From assembly GCF_900143515.1 (NCBI RefSeq), contig NZ_FSQT01000001.1, positions 2,108,001 to 2,172,000 of the forward strand: a stretch of 64,000 nt of DNA. Reading direction: 5' to 3'. The notes beneath the pieces were generated by a model. It was not told the DNA's origin. It searched no databases and saw only the letters and a program-made list of their open reading frames with translations. Positions within the stretch are counted from its first letter, which is position 1, and each line of letters starts with the position of its first letter. Shown here piece after piece: positions 9,154 to 17,110 of this stretch. The translations under genes and the position numbers were made by a program. The DNA is from Micromonospora cremea (lineage in GTDB: Bacteria; Actinomycetota; Actinomycetes; Mycobacteriales; Micromonosporaceae).

Positions 9154-11204
9154 CCGCCCGGCGGTTCCGCGACCGGTGGGGCGTGCCGCACCTGCGGGCC
9201 GACGACCCGCTGGCCCTGGCGGCGGCGCAGGGCCGGGTGACCGCGTACGACCGGGCCTGGCAGATCGAGGTGGAACGGCACCGGGCGCAGGGCACCAGCG
9301 CCGCGTTCCTCGGCGTTGACGCGCTCGGCTGGGACCGGTTCGCCCGGCAGGTCCGGCTCGACGACACCGCCCGCCGCTGCCACGCCGCGCTCGACCCGGC
9401 GACCGCCGCCTGGGTGGGCGCGTACGTGACCGGGGTGAACGCCGGCCTCGCCGCCGGGGCCGCCCGGGCGCCCGAGTTCGCCGCCACCGGGCTGGCCCCG
9501 GGCCGGTGGCAGCCGTGGACGCCGCTGGCGGTCTGGCTGGGCCACCACATCGTGTTTGCCGGGTTCCCCAGTAAGCTCTGGCGCGAGCACGTGGCGAGCC
9601 GGCTCGGCCCGGCCGCGATCGGCCTGTTCGCCACCGACGGTCCGGCCGTCGCGGGCAGCAACGGATGGCTGCTCGCGGCCGAGCGGACCGGCACCGGGGC
9701 CGCGCTGCTCGCCGGCGACCCGCACCGGTTCATCGAGGATCCCGGCGTCTACCAGCAGATCCGCTTGGCCTGCCCGGAGTACGACGTGGTCGGTCTGGCG
9801 ATGCCGGGCGTGCCGGGCATCGCGCACTTTGCGCACACCGGCGCGGTGGCCTGGGCGATCACCAACGCGATGGCCGACTACCAGGACCTGTACGCCGAGC
9901 GGCTGCGCCGGCGGGGCCCGGTGGTCGAGGCGCTCGGCCCCGACGGCTGGCGACCGGTACCCACCCACGTCGAGACGATCGAGGTGGCCGGGGCGGACCC
10001 GGTCGAGGTCGAGGTGGTGGAGACCGAGCGGGGCCCGGTGATCGCCGGCGCGCCGGACGAGTCCACCGCCGTCAGCCTCCGCTACCCACCCCGCGTCCGC
10101 GCCGAGCTCGGCTTCGCGGCGCTGCCGGAGCTGCTGCGCGCCCGGAGCGTGGCGGACGTGGACCGGGCGCTGCGGCACTGGGTGGAGCCGGTCAACGTGG
10201 TGCAGGCGGCGGACACCGCCGGCGGGCTGCTGCACCGGGTCGCCGGCGCGGTGCCGGTACGGGATCCGGCGAACGGCCGGGGGGTGGTCCCGGCCTGGCG
10301 GGCCGAGCACGCCTGGCGCGGCTGGTACGCGCCGCTGCCCCGGGCCGAGGTGGTCGGCCGCGCGGTGATGGCCAACGAGCGGGGGCTGGCGGCACCGCTC
10401 GGGGTCGAGTTCGCCCCGCCGCACCGGGCGCGCCGGATCGCCGAGTTGCTCGACGCCGGCCACGACTGGACCGCCGAGCGGCTGGCCGCCGTGCACACCG
10501 ACACGTACCTGGCGTCGGCCGGTCCGCTGCTGACGGTCCTGGCCGGGGTGACCGGGCTCGGTCCGGATGCCGGCGCGCTGCGTGAACGCCTGCTGCGCTG
10601 GGATCGGCGGATGGCCGCCGACAGCACCGACGCCGCGGACTTCGCCATGCTCCGGGCTGCCGTCGTACGCCGGCTGGCCGCCCACCCGGCGCTGGCCGAG
10701 CTGGCCGAGCCGCCGGCGTACCCGGAGGTGTTCGCGCCCTGGTTGTCCCTGACGTCGCGGGTCGGCTACGCGCTGGAACAACTGCTCGGCGCCGCCCGGC
10801 TGCCCGGCCTGGACGTGGCGGCGCTGGTCCGCGTGGCGGCCGAGGAAGTCGCCGGCGCGGCGGACGGGCGGGCGCCTTGGGGGGACCTGCACCGGTTGGC
10901 GCCGTGGCGGGCGCTGCCCGACCCGGACGCCGGCCCCGGCCCCCGCCTCGCCGGCGATCACGACTGCGTGCTGGCCACCTCCAGCGTGCCCGGGGTGACC
11001 CACCGGTGCTTCCGCGGGCCGGCCGCGCGTTTCGTCTGGGACCTGGCCCGGCGGGAGGACAGCCGCTGGGTGGTCCCGCTGGGTGCCTGCGGGGTGCCCG
11101 GCGACCGTCACCACGACGACCAGAGTCCAGCCTGGTTGGCCGGGGAGCTGTTGCCGGTGACCACGGACTGGGAGCAGCTCACCGAGGAGCGAGATGAGCA
11201 CTGA
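9150..11204 (+). CDS. Penicillin acylase-family Ntn hydrolase in the siderophore operon (DesG-like)
   Basis: A 684-residue member of the penicillin amidase (S45) family. The N-terminal-nucleophile serine is visible in AGSNGWLL (S170), with WAITNAMADYQDLY downstream, so the precursor should self-cleave before S170 into alpha and beta chains. It begins directly with the family domain (RWGVPHLRADD) and has no signal peptide, unlike classical secreted acylases, so it probably acts in the cytoplasm. It is translationally coupled to the ATPase before it and the acyltransferase after it. From memory, some des clusters carry a penicillin-amidase gene called desG, linked to acylated or aryl ferrioxamines. 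Likely roles are deacylating imported siderophore or exchanging acyl groups; the substrate is not shown by the sequence. Confidence 0.85.
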   Translation: MTARRFRDRWGVPHLRADDPLALAAAQGRVTAYDRAWQIEVERHRAQGTSAAFLGVDALGWDRFARQVRLDDTARRCHAALDPATAAWVGAYVTGVNAGLAAGAARAPEFAATGLAPGRWQPWTPLAVWLGHHIVFAGFPSKLWREHVASRLGPAAIGLFATDGPAVAGSNGWLLAAERTGTGAALLAGDPHRFIEDPGVYQQIRLACPEYDVVGLAMPGVPGIAHFAHTGAVAWAITNAMADYQDLYAERLRRRGPVVEALGPDGWRPVPTHVETIEVAGADPVEVEVVETERGPVIAGAPDESTAVSLRYPPRVRAELGFAALPELLRARSVADVDRALRHWVEPVNVVQAADTAGGLLHRVAGAVPVRDPANGRGVVPAWRAEHAWRGWYAPLPRAEVVGRAVMANERGLAAPLGVEFAPPHRARRIAELLDAGHDWTAERLAAVHTDTYLASAGPLLTVLAGVTGLGPDAGALRERLLRWDRRMAADSTDAADFAMLRAAVVRRLAAHPALAELAEPPAYPEVFAPWLSLTSRVGYALEQLLGAARLPGLDVAALVRVAAEEVAGAADGRAPWGDLHRLAPWRALPDPDAGPGPRLAGDHDCVLATSSVPGVTHRCFRGPAARFVWDLARREDSRWVVPLGACGVPGDRHHDDQSPAWLAGELLPVTTDWEQLTEERDEH

Positions 11205-11766
11205 CGCGACGATGGCCGACTCACACCACTGCCGGCGGAACATCCCCGGTTTCGGGGTGGTGACCATCCGGCCGGTTCGGCCGGACGAGGACGTCGACCT
11301 GCTGCACGACTGGGTGACCCAGGAGCGGGCGCGGTTCTGGGGGATGCGCGACGCGAGCCGTGAGCGGGTGCACGAGATCTACGCGTACCTGGACTCGCTG
11401 GCCACCCATCACGCGTACCTGGTGCACCGCGACGGCGTGCCGGTGGCGCTGGCGCAGACCTACCAGCCCGAGGCCGACCCGGTCGGCGAGCGCTACGACG
11501 TGCTGCCCGGCGACGTCGGCGTCCACCTGCTGATCGGACCACCGGTGACGGTCGAGCGGGGCTTCACCGGCACGCTGTTCGGCGCCATCCTGGATTTCGT
11601 CCTCGCCGACCCGGGCCGGTTGCGGGTCGTGATGGAGCCGGACGCCCGCAACGACAAGGCCATCGACCGGCTGTTGCGCACCGGGTTCCGGTCCGGCCCG
11701 CTGATCGACCTGCCGCAGAAGCGCGCCCGGCTGCTCTTCCTGGATCGACCGGCGGCCACCGGCTGA
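11194..11766 (+). CDS. Second IucB-type GNAT acyltransferase of the siderophore cluster (DesH-like)
   Basis: A 190-residue GNAT protein that shares its pattern with the DesC-like protein at 1376-1984: LLHDWVTQERARFWGMRDAS at the start, DVGVHLLIGPP in the middle and RLRVVMEPDARN near the acyl-CoA site. The ATG lies inside the acylase gene (11-base overlap), so it belongs to the uptake operon rather than the biosynthetic one. It probably acylates a hydroxylamine or amine of a siderophore intermediate with a different acyl group from DesC. The gene ends 20 bases before the convergent aldolase. Confidence 0.85.
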   Translation: MSTDATMADSHHCRRNIPGFGVVTIRPVRPDEDVDLLHDWVTQERARFWGMRDASRERVHEIYAYLDSLATHHAYLVHRDGVPVALAQTYQPEADPVGERYDVLPGDVGVHLLIGPPVTVERGFTGTLFGAILDFVLADPGRLRVVMEPDARNDKAIDRLLRTGFRSGPLIDLPQKRARLLFLDRPAATG

Positions 11767-11786
11767 CGCCGGGCAGCGACCCCGGA

Positions 11787-12404
11787 TCAGCGGGCGGGCA
11801 CTCGGCGGGCGACCAGCTCGGACAGCCGGTCCAGCTGGTCGGGGTCGGCCAGCGCCGAGCCGACCGCCACCACCCGTACGCCGGCGTCGAGGAACGCACC
11901 GGCGTTGCCGGCGTCGAGGCCGCCGGTGGCGACGAAGCGCAACTGCGGCAGCGGGCCGGCGACCGCCCGGAACCAGGCCGGCCCGAGGGAGATCGCGGGG
12001 AACGCCTTGAGCCAGGTGAGGCCGTGTCGCAACGCCTGCTGCGCCTCGGTCGGCGTGGCCACGCCGGGCAGGTGCGGCAGGCGGCGCGCGGCGGCGGCGT
12101 CGGCGACCGCGAGATCCAGGCCGGGCGCGACCGTGAACGCGGCCCCGGCGTCGGCCGCCGCCGCGACCTGCTCCACGTCGAGCACGGTGCCGGCGCCGAC
12201 GATCCGGCCGCGTTCACCGCCCGCCTCGACGGCCGCGCGCAGCGCAGGCACCGCGTCGGCGGTCGCCACCGGCACCTCCACCACGCCGATGCCGAGGTCC
12301 CAGGCCCGGCCGGCGAGCCGGACGGTCTCCGCCACCGGCAGGCCCCGCAGGATCGCCATCACCCGGGCCGTGCCGAAGACCTGGTCGAAGTCCGCTGTGG
12401 TCAT
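11787..12404 (-). CDS. eda: KDPG/KHG aldolase
   Basis: A 205-residue class I aldolase of the KDPG family. The catalytic glutamate is in GIGVVEVP (E43) and the Schiff-base lysine in TWLKAFPA (K133), with the phosphate-binding ATGGLDAGN loop. It cleaves 2-keto-3-deoxy-6-phosphogluconate to pyruvate and glyceraldehyde 3-phosphate. ATG 12404 is chosen because GGAG lies six bases upstream; it overlaps the kinase stop (ATGA). Together with the upstream sugar kinase it forms a two-gene module for KDG, as in the lower part of an Entner-Doudoroff or uronate pathway. Confidence 0.92.
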   Translation of the reverse strand: MTTADFDQVFGTARVMAILRGLPVAETVRLAGRAWDLGIGVVEVPVATADAVPALRAAVEAGGERGRIVGAGTVLDVEQVAAAADAGAAFTVAPGLDLAVADAAAARRLPHLPGVATPTEAQQALRHGLTWLKAFPAISLGPAWFRAVAGPLPQLRFVATGGLDAGNAGAFLDAGVRVVAVGSALADPDQLDRLSELVARRVPAR

Positions 12405-13438
12405 GGTCCACTCCATCCGAGATCGCGGGACAGCAGGTCCAGCGGCGACCAGGCCTCGACGGGGGCGTCGAGCAGCTGGTCGAACCAGGCCCACGGCGGC
12501 ACCGGGGCGTTGTCGCCGCTGCTGCCCAGCGCCTGGGCCGCGACCAGGTGCCCCAGACGCAGCCGCCGTACCGTGTCGACGCCGCGCAGCAGCCCGGCGA
12601 GGTAGCCGGCGGCGAACGCGTCTCCGGCGCCGACCGGCTCCACCACCGCCACCTGGGGCGCCGGGACGAAGATCGGATCGGCGTCGCGGCGCAGAGCGGT
12701 GGCCCCCACCGCGCCGTCCTTGACCACCACCGTCTCCGGCCTCGGCAGCAGCCGGCGCACCGCCGCCGGGTCGGCGGTGCCCCACAGGGCGTCCGCCTCG
12801 TCCTGGCCTACGAAGACCAGGTCGCTGCGGTCGGCGAGGTCGCGCAGCACCGACGCGGCCCGGTCGGCCGGCCAGAGCCGGGCCCGGTGGTTGACGTCGA
12901 AGCTGACCAGCGCGCCCGGCAGCGGCCGGTCGGTCACCGCGTGCTCGGCCAACGCTCGGCAGGAGGCGGAGAGCGCGGCGGTGATCCCGGACAGGTGCAG
13001 CACCCGGGCGCCGGCCAGCCGCTCGTCGGCCAACGCGCCGGGGTCCATTCGGGAGGCGGCCGAGCCGGCCCGGTAGTAGTGCACCTCGGTCGCCGCCGGG
13101 CCCGGGTCCTTGACGTACAGGCCGGTGGGGGCCGCCGGATCCACGGTCACCAGATCGACCCGGACGCCGGCGGCGGCGACGTGTCGCACGACGGCCCGGC
13201 CGAAGGGGTCGTCGCCGACCCGGCTGACCCAGGTCGCCCGGTGCCCGAGCCGGGCGAGGTAGCCGGCCACGTTGGACTCCGCGCCGCCGACCGAGACGGC
13301 GACCCGCTCGGCGTGCTCGAGCGGCTCGCCCGGCGCGGGGCAGAGCACCACCATGGTCTCCCCCACCGTGGCCACCTCGACCGACGGGGAACCGGCCGGG
13401 GTGGACGCGGGGTCGGGTCGGGCGTCGGCGGTCGGCAC
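12401..13438 (-). CDS. PfkB-family sugar kinase, probable 2-keto-3-deoxygluconate kinase
   Basis: A 345-residue ribokinase-like kinase. It has the SVGGAESNVAGYLARLG N-terminal sugar-binding signature and the C-terminal PVGAGDAFAAGY motif with the catalytic aspartate in GAGD. Coupling to KDPG aldolase by an ATGA overlap points to 2-keto-3-deoxygluconate as substrate, giving KDPG. The GTG start at 13438 has GGAGG four bases upstream. The first 22 residues are a low-complexity extension before the core begins at EVATVGETMV. Confidence 0.88.
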   Translation of the reverse strand: MPTADARPDPASTPAGSPSVEVATVGETMVVLCPAPGEPLEHAERVAVSVGGAESNVAGYLARLGHRATWVSRVGDDPFGRAVVRHVAAAGVRVDLVTVDPAAPTGLYVKDPGPAATEVHYYRAGSAASRMDPGALADERLAGARVLHLSGITAALSASCRALAEHAVTDRPLPGALVSFDVNHRARLWPADRAASVLRDLADRSDLVFVGQDEADALWGTADPAAVRRLLPRPETVVVKDGAVGATALRRDADPIFVPAPQVAVVEPVGAGDAFAAGYLAGLLRGVDTVRRLRLGHLVAAQALGSSGDNAPVPPWAWFDQLLDAPVEAWSPLDLLSRDLGWSGP

Positions 13439-13524
13439 ACGTCCTCCGGGCGAGGGTTCGGGGTGCGCCGAGCCTAGGCGCGCCGCGCAGGACCAGCAAC
13501 CCGTTGCGCTCCGCGCGACGAGGG

Positions 13525-14412
13525 TCAGGGCAGGGTCAGCCCGTACGCGGCCAGCACCTCCCCGATCGGCTGTAGTAGGTGGTGCCGCCGGACGTGCAGT
13601 TGCCGCTGCCGCCGGAGAGGATGCCGATGATGGTGCCGGTGGCCGCCACGTAGAGCGGCCCGCCGCTGTCCCCCGGCTCCGCGCAGATGTTGGTAGCGGA
13701 TCAGGCCGTAGACCACGTTGCCGCCGGCGTAGTTGACGGTCTGGTTGAGGCCGGTCACGGTGCCGCAGCGCACCCCGGTGGTGGCGCCGCTGCGGCACAC
13801 CGCCTGACCGACGTACGCGCTGCCGGCGCCATAGATCGTCAGCAGGCCGGGGTACGTGTAGACCGCGCTGGGATGGGCGATCCGACCGGTGTAGCGGATC
13901 ACGCCGTAGTCGTTGCCGGGAAAGCTGGTGGCGGTGCGGGTGCCGAGCACGGTGGTCTGCGAGCTGTCCGCGTACCAGGTGCTGGCGACGGTGGTGCAGT
14001 GCCCGGCGGTGATCACCTACTAGGTGCTGCCGCTGCGCACGTTAGCGCCGAGCGAACAGCGGCTGCCACCGCCGTAGATGCCCTGTCCGGCGGCGACCAG
14101 GGTGCGCAGCGTTCCGGGCTCCCGGCGCAGCAGCGCGCCGGCCCGGTCGGTCACCGTCCGCAGCACCGCCATCCGGGCGGGGGGCACGGTGTCGTCGACG
14201 GTGAGGGTCATCCGGCCGGTCGCCTGGTCGAGGCCCCAGGCGGTGCCGGGCGTGCGTACCTCGGCCAGCGCGGCGGCCGCGGCGGCCGCGGCCGCCGGAT
14301 CGGCGGTGGACGCGGCGGGGAGGGCCCGGTCGGGGACGGCGGCCTGCGCCGCGCCGGGCGCGACGAGCAGGAGTGCGGTCAGGACGAGGGCGACGAGCGG
14401 GGAGCGGCGCAT
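13525..14412 (-). pseudogene. Broken streptogrisin-like secreted serine protease
   Basis: Conceptual translation gives a signal peptide (MRRSPLVALVLTALLLVAPG), an alpha-lytic/streptogrisin-type pro-region and an S1 protease domain. The catalytic triad survives: histidine in ITAGHC, aspartate in GNDYGVI, serine in EPGDSGGPL. The frame has four lesions: tandem TAG codons at 14017-14022 where STYYVITAGHC is expected, an extra base near 13690 (ATCCGC-T-ACCAAC) before the [11 protein letters not shown] segment, and a missing C near 13572 where TYYQPIGEVL is expected. The start at 14412 has GGAGG five bases upstream. Either a recent pseudogene or a site of sequencing error; no conserved residue is otherwise lost. 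Confidence 0.85.
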
Positions 14413-14591
14413 CCGAACCTCCGAAGAGGTCGAAGTATATGGATGCCGACTAGCATCACCCGGCGGCTGACGCCATGGCAACCTCGGGCCGAGCATGGGG
14501 CCGGCCGCGGTGCGGCACGGGAATCGCCGATTGCGGGACGGGCCGCGCGAGCGCCGCCGATAATTCCGGAGGACACGGCGGGAGGCCGGGC

Positions 14592-15770
14592 ATGACCACC
14601 GGAGAAACCCCGGCGCTGGTACGCCGTCTCGACGGGTCGACCCGGGCCACGCTGCTAGAGCTGCTCTTCGACGTGGTCTTCGTGGCCGCGCTCGCGCTGG
14701 TGTCGAATCTGATGGCCGAACGCGAGTCCTGGGCCGACGCCGCCCCGGTGCTGCTGATGCTGACAGCGATCTGGTGGACCTGGTCGGTCACCTCGACTAC
14801 GACCGAGTTCTACGACCCGCAGCAACGCCCCATCCAGGCCATTCTGACGGTGGCCATGGTCGGGTCGGTGGGAATGGCGGCAGCACTGCCGATGGTCGCC
14901 ACCGGGCACGCGCTGGTCTTCTCGATCGCGTACGTCACCACGCACCTGGTTCGCGGCGTCATCCTGGTCACCACGTTGCACCGGCTGCGGCACCGGGCGG
15001 CCGAGCAGCGTGCCGCACGGTTCCTGTTCTGGTTCGTGGTGTCCAGCGTCTTCTGGATCGCCGGGGCGATCACCGGCACGGCGAACTGGCGGCTCTGGAC
15101 CCTCGCGATAGCCATCGACGTGATCTCAGCCGCGCTGCGGTACCCGACGCCCTGGCTGGGCCGGGTGCCTCTCGACCAGTACGAGCGGACCACCGGGCAC
15201 CTGGGCGAGCGGTACCAGCAGTTCGTCATCCTGGCCCTGGGTGACATCATCCTGATCCCCACCCTGACGGTCAGCCGGACCGATTTTGATCGTCTCCAGT
15301 TCAGCGCGCTGCTCTGCGCGTTCGCCACCATGCTGCTGCTCTGGCAGATCTACGTCTTCCGGGCCGGTGAGTTGCTGAAGGCCGGGGCCAAGACGAGCCG
15401 GCCGGCCCGCGTGGCTCCGTACACCCACCTGGTGATGCTGGTCGGCGTGGTCGGCACGGCGGCCGCCTTCGACCTGGCCGTCGCCCGGCCGGACGGAACG
15501 ACACCGGTGCGCTGGCTGATGCTGATCATCGGCGGGCCGGCACTGTTCGTGATCGGCCGCATCCTGTTCACCGTGCTGGTCTCCCACTCCGTGCCGTGGC
15601 GGCGAATGGTGTGGCTGCTCCTGCCCCTGTTGGCACTACCGTGGGCCGGCGGCTGGCCGCCGGTGCTGGTGAGCGCCGTCGTGGCGCTCGGGCTGGCCGG
15701 TCACGTCCTGATCCCCGGCCATCCCCGGGAGACCACGCCGGGCCTGCGACTGCGGCGGCGCGGCGAGTGA
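14592..15770 (+). CDS. ltrA: Low temperature requirement protein A (LtrA) family membrane protein
   Basis: A 392-residue LtrA-family protein with about twelve hydrophobic segments. The N-terminal LELLFDVVFVAALALVSNLM motif is characteristic, as is the GHLGERYQQFVILALGD segment. The family function is unknown beyond a cold-growth phenotype in Listeria. The ATG has GGAGG upstream. Its last 135 bases overlap the convergent nucleosidase gene. Confidence 0.9.
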   Translation: MTTGETPALVRRLDGSTRATLLELLFDVVFVAALALVSNLMAERESWADAAPVLLMLTAIWWTWSVTSTTTEFYDPQQRPIQAILTVAMVGSVGMAAALPMVATGHALVFSIAYVTTHLVRGVILVTTLHRLRHRAAEQRAARFLFWFVVSSVFWIAGAITGTANWRLWTLAIAIDVISAALRYPTPWLGRVPLDQYERTTGHLGERYQQFVILALGDIILIPTLTVSRTDFDRLQFSALLCAFATMLLLWQIYVFRAGELLKAGAKTSRPARVAPYTHLVMLVGVVGTAAAFDLAVARPDGTTPVRWLMLIIGGPALFVIGRILFTVLVSHSVPWRRMVWLLLPLLALPWAGGWPPVLVSAVVALGLAGHVLIPGHPRETTPGLRLRRRGE

Positions 15771-16352
15771 CCGCGACCGCCAGTCGAGGTGTCGACCGGC
15801 CCACTCGGCGAGGTCCCGGGCGCAGGCGTCGACCGACTCCCGCCAGCTCCGGGCCGCGCCCTCCCCCGCCTCGTCGCTGACCTGCTTGACCAGCCGGCAC
15901 GGTACGCCGGCCTGACTGGCGGCCCAGGCGATCGCGTACCCCTCCATGTCGACCAGGTCGGCGCGCTGCGCCAACCGGTCGCGCGCGGCGTCGTCGGCCA
16001 CGAACGTGTCGCCGGTGGCCAGCACGGCGCCCTGGGTGGCCAGCGGAAGCGGCGCCCCGTAGGTCTGACCGGTGAGCGTGCGCAGCAGGGCGGTGTCCAG
16101 GTCGTGCTGGAGCACGGTGGCGACCTCGTGGATGCCGGTCCACCCGGGGCGCAGCGCCCCCGCCGTGCCCAGGTTCAGCAGCAGCGCGGGGCGCGGGCCG
16201 GCGGCCAGCACCGCCGCCACCGCGCTGGCGGCGTTCACCTTGCCCATCCCGGTGAGCAGCACCGGCAGCTCCGGCGGGAGGTACCGGGCCTCCTCCTCGA
16301 CAGCGAGCACCACCAGCGGACGATCGGCCCGGACCGTACCCCGAAGAATCAC
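15636..16352 (-). CDS. MTA/SAH nucleosidase-like nucleoside phosphorylase
   Basis: A 238-residue protein of the PNP/UDP phosphorylase fold. LLTGMGKVNAASAVAAVLA, NLGTAGAL and the late DLVDMEGYAIAWAA segment (with the ribose-binding Met-Glu) match the 5'-methylthioadenosine/S-adenosylhomocysteine nucleosidase family. It should hydrolyse or phosphorolyse a purine nucleoside. The fold ends near RHLDW; the remaining 45 residues lie over the LtrA gene on the other strand, are low complexity, and may be a tail gained by loss of an earlier stop. Start is GTG 16352. Confidence 0.85.
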   Translation of the reverse strand: MILRGTVRADRPLVVLAVEEEARYLPPELPVLLTGMGKVNAASAVAAVLAAGPRPALLLNLGTAGALRPGWTGIHEVATVLQHDLDTALLRTLTGQTYGAPLPLATQGAVLATGDTFVADDAARDRLAQRADLVDMEGYAIAWAASQAGVPCRLVKQVSDEAGEGAARSWRESVDACARDLAEWAGRHLDWRSRSLAAPPQSQARRGLPGMAGDQDVTGQPERHDGAHQHRRPAAGPR

Positions 16353-16563
16353 CGCAGCATCGTACGGGCCGCCCCGACGGCCGGAACGGCGACGTCGGCG
16401 GACGTGCGCCCAGCCATCATTCAGCTGGCTCGCAACGCCTGCTCAGCCGGATGCGGCAGGCTGGCCCGGCGAGCCACCGGACCCGTCCGGCTACGCTGCC
16501 GCCGACCGCCGGCGACGGCGCCGGACGACGGCGGTCCGGTCCGCCGACGGAGAGGTGACGACG

Positions 16564-16995
16564 GTGTACGACGGGCAGGAGTTCCTCCGCGACAACCGCT
16601 GGTGCCTGAGCAGACGAGCGCTGCTGACCGGGGCCGGTGCGGTCGGCGCGGCCGGACTGCTGAGCGCCTGCGGCGTCGGCGACTCCCCCACCGGTCAGGC
16701 GGCTGCCGCCCCCGGCACCGTGCTGGCCCGCACCGGCGACGTGCCGGTCGGCGGCGGCACGGTCGTCGACGGCGTGCTGGTCGTCCAGCCCGAGGCCGGC
16801 ACCTTCACCGCGTACGACGCGACCTGCCCGCACCAGGGCGTACGGGTCGGCGCACCCCGCGACGGGGTGATCACCTGCCCCGCACACAACTCCACCTTCG
16901 CGGCCAACGACGGCGCCCGCCTCGCCGGCCCCGCCACCCGAGGTCTCACCGAGATCCCCGTCCGCATCGACGGCACAAACATCATCCGAGCCTGA
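16564..16995 (+). CDS. Rieske 2Fe-2S domain lipoprotein with twin-arginine signal
   Basis: A 143-residue protein. The N-terminus has a Tat-type SRRALLTGAGAVGAAGLLSAC signal ending in a lipobox-like cysteine, then a short linker and a Rieske domain. The cluster ligands are visible as CPHQG and CPAHNS, the two halves of the CxH...CxxH pattern. The protein is likely folded in the cytoplasm, exported by Tat and anchored outside. It is the small stand-alone ferredoxin type, and no oxidase partner is adjacent. GTG 16564 is chosen for the GGAGAGG eight bases upstream; GTG 16555 is an alternative. Confidence 0.88.
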   Translation: MYDGQEFLRDNRWCLSRRALLTGAGAVGAAGLLSACGVGDSPTGQAAAAPGTVLARTGDVPVGGGTVVDGVLVVQPEAGTFTAYDATCPHQGVRVGAPRDGVITCPAHNSTFAANDGARLAGPATRGLTEIPVRIDGTNIIRA

Positions 16996-17032
16996 CCACC
17001 CTCCCCACCCGCGCTCCCCCGCCCCCCACCCG

Positions 17033-17105
17033 CGCGATCTTGCACTTTCGGTCGCCCTATTGTCCGGTTGACCCGATCTTCCCGGGCACCGAGTGCAAGA
17101 TCGCG
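17033..17105. terminator. Long inverted repeat between convergent genes, probable bidirectional terminator
   Basis: Arms CGCGATCTTGCACT (17033-17046) and its exact complement (17092-17105) flank a 45-base loop, with a further four paired bases (CGGT/ACCG) after a small bulge. It lies between the Rieske gene (+) and the Hsp70 gene (-), 38 and 6 bases from their stops. A similar large inverted repeat of different sequence sits at 45089-45159. Confidence 0.6.
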
Positions 17106-17110
17106 GGCGG

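Noticed and set aside
8955..11267. 770-codon minus-strand frame under the acylase gene
   Set aside because: Antisense shadow; the plus strand carries the intact S45 acylase motifs.
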